Positions 1 through 7,176 of a DNA stretch of 7,952 nucleotides are shown here, in pieces; the first letter of the stretch is position 1, and each line of letters begins with the position of its first letter. The notes below the pieces were generated by a model that saw only the letters and a program-made list of their open reading frames with translations, was not told where the DNA came from and did not search any database. The stretch comes from Crocinitomicaceae bacterium (GTDB lineage Bacteria; Bacteroidota; Bacteroidia; Flavobacteriales_D; Crocinitomicaceae). The stretch spans positions 5,934-13,885 of the forward strand of contig NZQU01000093.1 in the NCBI GenBank assembly GCA_002696025.1. The letters run 5' to 3'. The position numbers and the translations under genes are program-made.

Positions 1-1922
1 TTTTTAGAAGGAATCTGTTGAGCGGCTGTTTTTGTTGAGTCATAAAGTTCTTGATAAATAACCTTATCGATAGTTACCTGAGGAATGCCGGCCGCTTGTA
101 ATTTCTTTTCCAATGTCTTGCCAAAAGGCGCTACAGTTGAAAAATAAACACGCCCATTTCTTGTGTTTATGGTTCCTCCATTCTGGACTTTATTGCCTTC
201 GAAATTTAATGGTGCAAAATCAAAAACACCATCTGAAAAAGGCTGGTTGTTTTGATTGATTTTATCCATATCTAAGAGCGTTACCAATTGTTGATCATCA
301 ACACCGTTTAAAGGGAAAAAGGGAACCAAAATAGATGTCTCAGGATTGTTATAAAGTAAATCCAATCTAAAGCCATCTTGAGAAACCTGATAAGCACCAA
401 TAGAATATACATTTTTCATCATCAAATCCCATATTTTATTATTAGGGTTTGTAATGGTTGGTTTCAATAGTTTTAAAATCAAGGCCTCTTGACCGACAGC
501 CCCATCTGTTGAAAGCTCTCCCACCTGATAGGTTTGCCCTTGATATGTATATTCATATGCTACAGCCAAAACCTCATCATTATTTAATGGAGAGTTCAAA
601 GAAATTGTACCTAATAGAGCATTATAAGAAAACTCTTGTTCAGATAATTTTCGCGCGTTTTCAACTTTTTCATAATGAACCGCTTGATTGAAGGGCCCCG
701 GAGCGGTCACCTGAGAACTTAAGACACTCACAGAATTTGAAAAGGATCGAACCAAGGGTTGATTGGATGCCCACTCATATAAATTATTTGACGAATTATC
801 TGGCAAATCTAAAGAAGAATATCCACCAGGATCTCCCTGACAATTTTCTTGTTTTGACTCTCCTATATCAGAAAATGCAATTACATTTCTTGTGTTTTCT
901 GTATTATTGGTCCTGTTGGTGAGCCAAACCTCAATTCTAGTTATATAAGCAGTAGAACTAATGACGGGAAGAGTTGACATTGCCTCATCATAATGTTGAT
1001 GATGATATAGATTTAAAAAATAATGTCTATTTGCCTCATAATTATCAGCCCCTAATTGAAACTCTTGAATTTGAGCTTTCCCTGTAATATTAATTTCTTG
1101 TCTTTTCCCTTTGGATGAGGCTGCAATTAAATCTACAGTGGCTCTACCAAATTTCAACTGTGTTTTGGCTCCAAATAAAGTTTGTGAACCCTGAATTAAA
1201 GATGTGGGAAGGTCTAACGCTACATTACCTAAGGCTATTTTTTGTAGAATTTGATCCTCATCTCCAGTGTGCTCTAATTTTGAAATGTTATCAAAATCAA
1301 ATGCCGCTTGAGTATTATAACTTGTTCCAATTTTTAATTTGGTTCCAATTTGTCCTACCAAATTCATTTGAATTTGCTGTTGGAAATCAAACCGAGTTAT
1401 TTTTCTTTGCGCTAATGGTAAAATAGGATTGTCATACCTTGATGCATTTAACCCAAATGAAATCTCTACAGACCCCTGAGGGCGAATTGTAATTTGATCT
1501 GATCCAAAAAAGTTTTTAAATGCTTTACCACCAACTTTTATAGGTAATTCAAATGGACGCCCTTCTTCTGTTTGCTCCTCTATTTTATCTTGCCAGTTCT
1601 CTGCAATACTCGTTTTTCTTTCGTACTCAAGATACTCCTCAAGAGTCATCATTGAGGGATTTCGATAATTCAATCCATTACCAAGAGTTTCCGTAAAAAT
1701 ATATCGCCCTGTTATCGGATCATAAACAATGGTTTGTGTCATGGAAGACGGATCACCCAAATCAAAACTTTGAGGTGTATTTGATGTTGGATCAAAAGTT
1801 GGTGTAATAGGGTATATTAGTGTGCTATCTTGGGCAAATATAAATGCAGAACTACTTATTGTTATGCAAAACAATATAATAGCCCAAAGACTTGGAAAAA
1901 TATACTTATTAATACAACTCAC
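1..1922 (-). CDS. sprA: SprA, type IX secretion outer-membrane translocon (N-terminal part, runs off left edge)
   Basis: SprA is the giant outer-membrane beta-barrel through which type IX secretion cargo leaves the cell; it is also needed for gliding in flavobacteria. I translated the strand codon by codon: the frame is open from 1922 to the window edge, about 640 codons, against roughly 2,300-2,500 in full-length family members, so about three quarters are missing here. Residues 1-30 form a signal peptide (hydrophobic stretch about 8-29, likely cleavage after FIFA, mature start QD). Family-typical stretches follow: YDPITGRYIF (67-76), MTLEEYLEY (92-100), ITIRPQGSVEISFGLN (about 144-159), then QIQMNLVGQIG, FDFDNISKLEHTGDEDQI, LIQGSQTLFG, ADNYEANRHYF, ITRIEVWLTN, ENTRNVIAFSDIGE and MKNVYSIGAYQV (502-513). 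The start is GTG at 1922, three bases after the ruvA stop; the next in-frame Met (residue 61) would remove the signal peptide. No Shine-Dalgarno is visible. Probably cotranscribed with ruvA and maeB. Confidence 0.95.
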   Translation of the reverse strand, partial: MSCINKYIFPSLWAIILFCITISSSAFIFAQDSTLIYPITPTFDPTSNTPQSFDLGDPSSMTQTIVYDPITGRYIFTETLGNGLNYRNPSMMTLEEYLEYERKTSIAENWQDKIEEQTEEGRPFELPIKVGGKAFKNFFGSDQITIRPQGSVEISFGLNASRYDNPILPLAQRKITRFDFQQQIQMNLVGQIGTKLKIGTSYNTQAAFDFDNISKLEHTGDEDQILQKIALGNVALDLPTSLIQGSQTLFGAKTQLKFGRATVDLIAASSKGKRQEINITGKAQIQEFQLGADNYEANRHYFLNLYHHQHYDEAMSTLPVISSTAYITRIEVWLTNRTNNTENTRNVIAFSDIGESKQENCQGDPGGYSSLDLPDNSSNNLYEWASNQPLVRSFSNSVSVLSSQVTAPGPFNQAVHYEKVENARKLSEQEFSYNALLGTISLNSPLNNDEVLAVAYEYTYQGQTYQVGELSTDGAVGQEALILKLLKPTITNPNNKIWDLMMKNVYSIGAYQVSQDGFRLDLLYNNPETSILVPFFPLNGVDDQQLVTLLDMDKINQNNQPFSDGVFDFAPLNFEGNKVQNGGTINTRNGRVYFSTVAPFGKTLEKKLQAAGIPQVTIDKVIYQELYDSTKTAAQQIPSK

Positions 1923-1925
1923 TTT

Positions 1926-2501
1926 TTATAACACTTTCAAGGCCTCTTTTATTAAACTTTCCAAAGTTGCATTTTCAACATTTGCTTTATTTAATGCTTT
2001 TTCTGCTGCTCGTTTGTCAAATCCAAGAGAGACTAAGGCTGATAACGCATCAAAATGAATTGTATTGCTTTTTTCTGTGATATTTTCAACACTTGATTCA
2101 ACAATCATTGATTTTCCTTTCAAATCAACAATTACTCTTTGAGCTGTTTTAGCTCCAATTCCTTTAACGCTTTGAATTAAAGTGACATTTTCACTTTGTA
2201 TTGCGTGAGCAATTTCTGTTGGGGTTAAAGAGGATAGCATAATCATTGCTGTATTAGGCCCAATACCCGAAACACTAATTAACTGATTGAACATTTCTCT
2301 CTCCTCTTTGCTATTAAAACCATATAAAATTTGTGCATCTTCTCTAACAATCAACTTTGTATATATACAAATGCTCTCATTATCAGATAAAGAAGTAAAA
2401 GTATTTAAAGAGATTTTCACTTCATATCCTACACCACCACATTCTATTAAAAGATCTGTAGGGTTTTTTTCAATTAATTTTCCGTTTAGTCTTCCTATCA
2501 T
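1926..2501 (-). CDS. ruvA: Holliday junction branch migration protein RuvA
   Basis: RuvA binds the four-way Holliday junction as a tetramer and loads the RuvB helicase, driving branch migration in homologous recombination and fork repair in the cytoplasm. At 191 residues the protein is of normal family length (E. coli 203). It opens with the typical OB-fold start MIGRLNGKLIEK and has the YEV segment near residue 26. The motif VREDAQILYGF (52-62) holds the acidic pair E54-D55, matching the acidic pin that separates strands in E. coli RuvA. Two helix-hairpin-helix DNA-binding motifs follow: LISVSGIGPNTA (74-85) and LIQSVKGIGAKTAQRV (108-123). The C-terminal domain III, which contacts RuvB, ends in LESLIKEALKVL. 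The ATG lies 5 bases downstream of the maeB stop, and the stop is 3 bases before the sprA start in the same frame, so it sits in the middle of a probable maeB-ruvA-sprA unit. No ruvB or ruvC is in the window. Confidence 0.97.
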   Translation of the reverse strand: MIGRLNGKLIEKNPTDLLIECGGVGYEVKISLNTFTSLSDNESICIYTKLIVREDAQILYGFNSKEEREMFNQLISVSGIGPNTAMIMLSSLTPTEIAHAIQSENVTLIQSVKGIGAKTAQRVIVDLKGKSMIVESSVENITEKSNTIHFDALSALVSLGFDKRAAEKALNKANVENATLESLIKEALKVL

Positions 2502-2506
2502 AATTT

Positions 2507-4765
2507 TTACTTTGCTTCAATTACAGCAACTTTTACCATGTTTATAATTTCTCTTACTGAGCAGCCCAACTGCAACACATGCACAGATTTATTTAGGCCA
2601 ATTAAAATTGGGCCAATTGCATCTCCATCAGTAATTTGTTGCATCAATTTATATGAAATATTTCCGGATGATAAGTTTGGAAATATTAAGGTGTTTGCTT
2701 GTTTATTTACAAGAGTTGAAAAAGGAAACTTTTCATTCAAAAGCTCTTTGTTTAGAGCAACATTGGCTTGCATTTCTCCATCAACAATTAACTCTGGATT
2801 TTTTTCGTGAAGAATACTAATTGCTTTAGCCATTTTTTGAGGATCTTTTCCTGGAGAAGACCCGAAATTTGAATAACTCAACAAAGAAATAATCGGGGTA
2901 ACCCTCATCTTTTTAATTGTCTTGGCTACATTCATTGTTATTTCTGCTATTTCCTCTGCATTGGGATTTCTGTTAACAGTTGTATCAGCAAGAAACATTG
3001 GCCCCTTTTTGGTAATTAAGATGTACATACCAGCTGCGACATTAACCCCTTCTTTTAAACCAATGGTTTGAAGAACAGGCTTAAGAGCTGATCTATAATT
3101 TTTTGTGAGACCTGTTATCATTGTATCAGCGTCTCCTTCATTCACCATCATGGCGCCAAAATAATTTCTTTCACGCATGATTTGAATTGATTCAAACTCA
3201 GTAAAACCTTTTCTTTTTCTAAAGTCAAAAAATGCCCGTCCATATTTATAGCGACGTTCTTCTTCCTCCTCTGATTTTGGATCTAAAATTGTTACCTCAG
3301 GCAATTCAATACCATATTCCTCAATCAATTTTTTGATTTTAGACTCTCTACCTAAAAGAATTGGAAAAGCAACTCCCTCATCATAGGCAACTTGGGCTGC
3401 TTTTAAAATTTTAACATTATCTCCCTCAGGAAAAACAACTCTTTTGGGATTGCCTTGTGCCTTTGTGGTGATATTTCTAATTAGTTTATTATCTAAACCA
3501 AGGCGTTTTTTTAACTGCCCCTCATATTGATCCCAGTTTGTAATGGGCTCTCTTGCAACACCAGATTGAATAGCCGCCTTGGCAACAGCAGGAGCTACAA
3601 AATAAACCAATCTAGGGTCTAGTGGCTTTGGAATAAATTGATTCCTTCCAAACGAAAGGTTTTTTTCTCCATATGCCTCAATTACTTCTTCAGGAATTTG
3701 TTCTTTTGCAAGACCCGCAATAGCATGCACGGCCGCAAGCTTCATTTCCTCATTAATAATCGTAGCTCTAACATCCAAAGCGCCTCTAAAAATAAATGGG
3801 AAGCCCAATACATTATTAACTTGGTTGGGGTGATCAGAACGCCCAGTAGCCATTAAAATATCATCTCTAACTGAAGTGGCGTCTTTGTAAGAAATCTCTG
3901 GATCAGGGTTTGCCAAAGCAAAAACAATTGGATTTTTAGCCATTACACCTATCATTTCTTTTTGCACAAGTCCACCTCTAGATAAACCTAAAAATACATC
4001 TGCATCTTTAAAAGAATCTGCAAATGAAACATCACTTGAATGAACTGCAAAAACCTTTTTATTATGATCTAGAGATTCTCTTTTATTAGTTAAAAGACCT
4101 TTAGAATCATACATATAAATATTTTTCTTTTTTGCCCCAAGAGACAAGTACAAACTCGCACATGATAATGCAGAAGGGCCAGCACCTGAAATAACAATTT
4201 TAACTTTATCAATTTTTTTTTCGGCAAGTTCTAAAGCATTTAAAAGTGCCGCTGAAGATATAATTGCTGTTCCATGTTGATCATCATGCATTACAGGGAT
4301 GTCTAGCTCTTCTTTAAGCCTTTCCTCAATTAAAAATGCTTCAGGGGCTTTAATGTCTTCCAAGTTAATTCCTCCGAAAGTTGGTGCTATTGACTTAACA
4401 GTTTCAATAAATTTTTCTGGATCCTTTGCATCAATTTCTATATCAAAAACGTCTATATCTGCAAAAATTTTAAACAACAAGCCCTTCCCTTCCATAACAG
4501 GCTTTGATGCGTCAGGGCCAATATCACCAAGGCCTAGAACAGCCGTTCCATTTGTAATTACTGCAACTAAATTGGACTTACTTGTATATTTATAAGCATC
4601 ATCTTTATTTTCCGCAATTTTCAAACATGGCTCTGCTACACCAGGAGAATAAGCCAATGAAAGATCTAATTGTGATGCGTATGGTTTGGTTGGTACAACC
4701 TCTATTTTACCAGGTCTGCCTGTTGAATGATAATCTAATGCGTCTTTTTTTCTTACTTTTCCCAT
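2507..4765 (-). CDS. maeB: NADP-dependent malic enzyme with C-terminal phosphotransacetylase-like domain
   Basis: This enzyme decarboxylates malate oxidatively to pyruvate and CO2, normally with NADP, supplying NADPH and linking the TCA cycle to pyruvate. The 752-residue length is that of the bacterial MaeB type. The malic enzyme part (about 1-430) shows AYSPGVAEPCLKI with the catalytic Tyr (Y39), the glycine-rich NGTAVLGLGDIGP (72-84), PVMEGKGLLFK with the probable catalytic Lys K94, metal-ligand candidates E136-D137 (LEDIKAPEAF) and D161-D162 (MHDDQHGTAIISS), a Rossmann motif SGAGPSALS (193-201, with Pro where Ala is usual), then FLGLSRGG and FALANPDPE (282-290). The phosphotransacetylase-like part (about 440-752) has RVVFPEGDN, DADTMITGLT, FLADTTVNRNP, SYSNFGSSPG, VDGEMQANVAL and IGPILIGLNKSVHVLQLG. 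In E. coli MaeB this domain mediates acetyl-CoA control; the same here is inference. A probable promoter lies just upstream, so it likely heads the maeB-ruvA-sprA unit. Confidence 0.96.
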   Translation of the reverse strand: MGKVRKKDALDYHSTGRPGKIEVVPTKPYASQLDLSLAYSPGVAEPCLKIAENKDDAYKYTSKSNLVAVITNGTAVLGLGDIGPDASKPVMEGKGLLFKIFADIDVFDIEIDAKDPEKFIETVKSIAPTFGGINLEDIKAPEAFLIEERLKEELDIPVMHDDQHGTAIISSAALLNALELAEKKIDKVKIVISGAGPSALSCASLYLSLGAKKKNIYMYDSKGLLTNKRESLDHNKKVFAVHSSDVSFADSFKDADVFLGLSRGGLVQKEMIGVMAKNPIVFALANPDPEISYKDATSVRDDILMATGRSDHPNQVNNVLGFPFIFRGALDVRATIINEEMKLAAVHAIAGLAKEQIPEEVIEAYGEKNLSFGRNQFIPKPLDPRLVYFVAPAVAKAAIQSGVAREPITNWDQYEGQLKKRLGLDNKLIRNITTKAQGNPKRVVFPEGDNVKILKAAQVAYDEGVAFPILLGRESKIKKLIEEYGIELPEVTILDPKSEEEEERRYKYGRAFFDFRKRKGFTEFESIQIMRERNYFGAMMVNEGDADTMITGLTKNYRSALKPVLQTIGLKEGVNVAAGMYILITKKGPMFLADTTVNRNPNAEEIAEITMNVAKTIKKMRVTPIISLLSYSNFGSSPGKDPQKMAKAISILHEKNPELIVDGEMQANVALNKELLNEKFPFSTLVNKQANTLIFPNLSSGNISYKLMQQITDGDAIGPILIGLNKSVHVLQLGCSVREIINMVKVAVIEAK

Positions 4766-4781
4766 GCCCTAATATTGGGGC
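4766..4781. repeat. 16-bp near-palindrome abutting the maeB start codon
   Basis: On the minus strand this reads GCCCCAATATTAGGGC: GCCC and GGGC arms around an AATATT palindrome with one mismatched pair. It ends on the base just before the maeB ATG and would lie inside a short 5' leader if the upstream promoter call is right. It could be an operator, a small leader hairpin affecting initiation, or chance; the stem is only four strong pairs. Confidence 0.3.
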
Positions 4782-4782
4782 G

Positions 4783-4809
4783 CTAAGATACGAAATGCTA
4801 AGAAACAAA
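4783..4809 (-). promoter_or_regulatory. Candidate Bacteroidota-type promoter for maeB-ruvA-sprA
   Basis: Bacteroidota promoters use a -7 element TAnnTTTG and a -33 element containing TTG or TTTG. In the only sizeable gap of the window (4766-4834) the minus strand has TTTG at 4809-4806, a 15-base spacer, and TATCTTAG at 4790-4783, one mismatch from TAnnTTTG. The spacer is slightly shorter than usual. The -7 box ends 17 bases before the maeB ATG, giving a very short leader. No rho-independent terminator hairpin is visible after the upstream gene in this gap, so read-through from the deoC block remains possible. Confidence 0.4.
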
Positions 4810-4834
4810 CGCTTTATTTTTTTATCTTAATTTT

Positions 4835-5716
4835 CTAATAGGAACTTGAAGCGCCACCTATGTTTTCAATTGGGTGCCAAGTTGTTTTGACCTCCTGAAG
4901 GTCAGCTATATAATACAGCCCCTTTCCTTCTTCATTTTGCCAATCTTGATTATAAATAAATACTCTTTTTAAATTAGCAACAGATTCCTTTTGAATTAGC
5001 ATTTTGTTTTCTTCATCTAGACCAGAACCAACAATCCCATTAACGTCCATATGAGATGATAATGGCTTTAAAAGTTCGGTTAATTTTCCCGTTATAATAT
5101 TAACCACTCCACCAGGAACATCTGAAGAATTAATGACTTCTGCAAGAGTTATTGCTGATAGAGGATATTTTTCTGAAGCTAAAACTACAGCGGTGTTTCC
5201 TCCAGCAATACATGGCATAAGAAGAGAAACCAAGGCCAAAAGAGGACTGTTTTCTTGAGGGACAACACCAACAACACCCATAGGCTCATGGACAGAGAAA
5301 TTAAAATGAGAGGAGGCTACAGGGTTAACAGACCCTAATACTTGAACATATTTATCACACCATCCTGCGTAATAAACAACACGATCAATCGACTCTTTAA
5401 CTTCTTCTCTTGCTCTTGACTTAGGAAATCCTTGGGCAATTAATTCTTCTATAAACTGCTCGCTTCTGCCCTCCATCATTTCAGCAATTCTATATAAAAT
5501 TTGAGATCTATTAAATGCTGTTTTGCCAGACCAACCACCAACAGCCTTTCTTGCTGCTACAACAGAATTTCTAACGTCTTTTCTTGAGCCCAAACAAACA
5601 TTCGCAATGGCAGACCCATCATTAGACTCTAATTTATAATATCGCCCTGATTCCGTTCTTGGGAATTTACCACCAATATATATTTTATATGTTTTTTGAA
5701 TCACTAATCGCTTCAT
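4835..5716 (-). CDS. Non-catalytic aldehyde dehydrogenase-like protein, resembling the C-terminal domain of ALDH16
   Basis: A 293-residue protein homologous to the N-terminal (nucleotide-binding-type) half of aldehyde dehydrogenases, ending before the catalytic domain. It opens KTYKIYIGGKFPRTESGR (8-25), followed by VVAARKAVGGW (52-62), LYRIAEMMEGR (74-84), YYAGWCDKY (115-123), EPMGVVGVVPQENSPLL (144-160), CIAGGNTAVVLASE (169-182) and VPGGVVNIITG (200-210), each aligning with its upstream neighbour. The Asn of the PWN motif is kept (N156), but the cofactor-binding Lys of KPAE is Leu (L179), the GSTGVGK loop is degenerate, the general-base Glu of ELGGK is absent, and there is no catalytic-Cys region. 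It should therefore be enzymatically inactive alone. Its ATG lies one base after the stop of the active dehydrogenase (TAATATG), suggesting coupled translation and a complex. Together the two proteins have 778 residues in the order of ALDH16. A truncated pseudogene is possible, but the frame is intact and the domain end matches ALDH16. Confidence 0.85.
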   Translation of the reverse strand: MKRLVIQKTYKIYIGGKFPRTESGRYYKLESNDGSAIANVCLGSRKDVRNSVVAARKAVGGWSGKTAFNRSQILYRIAEMMEGRSEQFIEELIAQGFPKSRAREEVKESIDRVVYYAGWCDKYVQVLGSVNPVASSHFNFSVHEPMGVVGVVPQENSPLLALVSLLMPCIAGGNTAVVLASEKYPLSAITLAEVINSSDVPGGVVNIITGKLTELLKPLSSHMDVNGIVGSGLDEENKMLIQKESVANLKRVFIYNQDWQNEEGKGLYYIADLQEVKTTWHPIENIGGASSSY

Positions 5717-5717
5717 A

Positions 5718-7175
5718 TTAAACTAATTTTACATAAGCAGAAAGACCGTGAAGCCCTCCCTCTCTTCCAAATCCACTTTCTTTATAACCCCCAAAAGGTG
5801 ATGTCGGGTCGAATTTATTATAGGTATTTGCCCAAATAACCCCTGCTCTTAATTTTGTTGTTAAATTAAAAATTCTAGAGCCTTTATCCGTCCATACTCC
5901 AGCAGCCAATCCATAAGGCGTATTATTGGCTTTTTGAATTACTTCATCAATTGTTCTAAAGGTCTGAATGGCCAATACGGGACCAAAAATTTCTTCCTGA
6001 ACAATTCTACTTGATTGCGCAACATTTGTAAACAATGTGGGTGGGCAAAAATATCCCTTAGAAGGAACATTGCATGAAGGCTGATACATCTCTGCTCCTT
6101 CTTCGTTTCCAATCTTAATATATTTATTAATAATTCCTAATTGCTCTTTTGAATTAATAGCTCCAATATCAGTGTTCTTGTCCATAGGATCGCCAACAAT
6201 TAAAGTTCCAATCCTGTCTTTTAATTTTTTTATTACCAATTCTGCAACAGACTCCTGAACAAATAATCTTGAGCCAGCACAGCAAACATGTCCTTGATTG
6301 AAAAAAATACCATTTACAATTCCTTCAACAGCTTGGTCTATTGGTGCGTCGGCAAAAATTATATTCGCAGACTTTCCTCCCAATTCCAATGTCGCTTTTT
6401 TATTTGTTCCTGCAATTGCATTTTGAATGATTTTACCAACCCCTGTTGAACCTGTAAATGCCACTTTATTGACATCTGGATGATTTACAATTGCCGCCCC
6501 GGTATCTCCATGACCAGTTACTATGTTAACAACTCCTGGAGGCAAACCCGCCTCCTCTATTATCTCTGCTAATTTAAGAGCTGTTAAAGATGTCGTTTCT
6601 GCTGGCTTTAATACAACCGTATTTCCTGCCGCTAAAGCTGGTGCAATTTTCCATGCTGCCATTAGCAATGGAAAGTTCCAAGGTATTATTTGACCTGCAA
6701 CACCCAATGGCTCAGCTCGCTTGGTTGGAAAAGCATATTCCAACTTATCTGCCCAACCCGCGTTGTAAAAAAAATGATTGGCAGCAAGAGGCACATCTAC
6801 ATCTCGGGATTCACGAATGGGTTTTCCGCCATCCATTGTTTCGATAACAGCAAGCTCTCTAGACCTTTCCTGCATTATGCGAGCAATTCTATATATATAT
6901 TTCGCTCTTTCCGATGGCGCTATTTTGGACCAAACACCATCAAATGCTTTTCTGGCAGCGGCAACCGCTAAATCAACATCAGACTCATCCGCATAAGCAA
7001 TATTGGCGATTTTTTTCTCATTTGCTGGATTTGTAGTTGCAAAGTATTTTTTCTTTTTTGGAGCAACCCATCTTCCATCAATAAATAGCTCATATTGTTT
7101 TTTCAAATCAATATGTCCCGAACTTTCAGGTGCTGGAGCCAATTCCCAAGTGTTTTTGTTAGTCTTTTTTGCCAT
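5718..7175 (-). CDS. NAD(P)-dependent aldehyde dehydrogenase (ALDH16 N-terminal-domain-like)
   Basis: This enzyme oxidises an aldehyde to the acid with NAD(P) in the cytoplasm. Next to deoC, acetaldehyde from deoxyribose-phosphate cleavage is the likely substrate (inference). The 485-residue chain is full length. Visible are YELFIDGRWV (28-37), VAAARKAFDGVW (71-82), IIPWNFPLL (163-171) with oxyanion Asn N166, VVLKPAETTS (187-196) with K190, FTGSTGVGK (240-248), LELGGKSANIIF (263-274) with general base E264, FNQGHVCCAGSR (292-303) with the nucleophile most likely C298 by alignment to human ALDH2, QEEIFGPV (393-400) with E395, and SPFGGYKESGFGREGG near the end. I chose ATG 7175, one base after the deoC stop (TAAAATG). 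An in-frame ATG at 7214 would add 13 residues of low family resemblance and overlap deoC by 38 bases. The stop is one base from the ATG of the next gene. The N-terminal half is paralogous to that downstream protein. Confidence 0.95.
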   Translation of the reverse strand: MAKKTNKNTWELAPAPESSGHIDLKKQYELFIDGRWVAPKKKKYFATTNPANEKKIANIAYADESDVDLAVAAARKAFDGVWSKIAPSERAKYIYRIARIMQERSRELAVIETMDGGKPIRESRDVDVPLAANHFFYNAGWADKLEYAFPTKRAEPLGVAGQIIPWNFPLLMAAWKIAPALAAGNTVVLKPAETTSLTALKLAEIIEEAGLPPGVVNIVTGHGDTGAAIVNHPDVNKVAFTGSTGVGKIIQNAIAGTNKKATLELGGKSANIIFADAPIDQAVEGIVNGIFFNQGHVCCAGSRLFVQESVAELVIKKLKDRIGTLIVGDPMDKNTDIGAINSKEQLGIINKYIKIGNEEGAEMYQPSCNVPSKGYFCPPTLFTNVAQSSRIVQEEIFGPVLAIQTFRTIDEVIQKANNTPYGLAAGVWTDKGSRIFNLTTKLRAGVIWANTYNKFDPTSPFGGYKESGFGREGGLHGLSAYVKLV

Positions 7176-7176
7176 T

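Noticed and set aside
458..1426. Plus-strand open frames at 458-691, 737-922 and 1115-1426, opposite what first looks like an unannotated region.
   Set aside because: The minus strand is a continuous sprA frame with strong family motifs throughout; the plus-strand translations have no recognisable motifs and are shadows.
1822..4830. Plus-strand open frames within ruvA and maeB (1822-2058, 2287-2547, 2538-2810, 3638-3856, 4299-4595, 4582-4830).
   Set aside because: Each is antisense to a well-supported gene, lacks recognisable domains and has the biased composition expected of a reverse-complement frame.
5714..5725. Programmed frameshift joining the two ALDH-type ORFs.
   Set aside because: The frame of the second ORF is closed by TAG at 5725-5723 and the first ends at 5718, leaving only a few bases for a shift and no slippery heptamer. 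TAATATG fits termination-reinitiation better.
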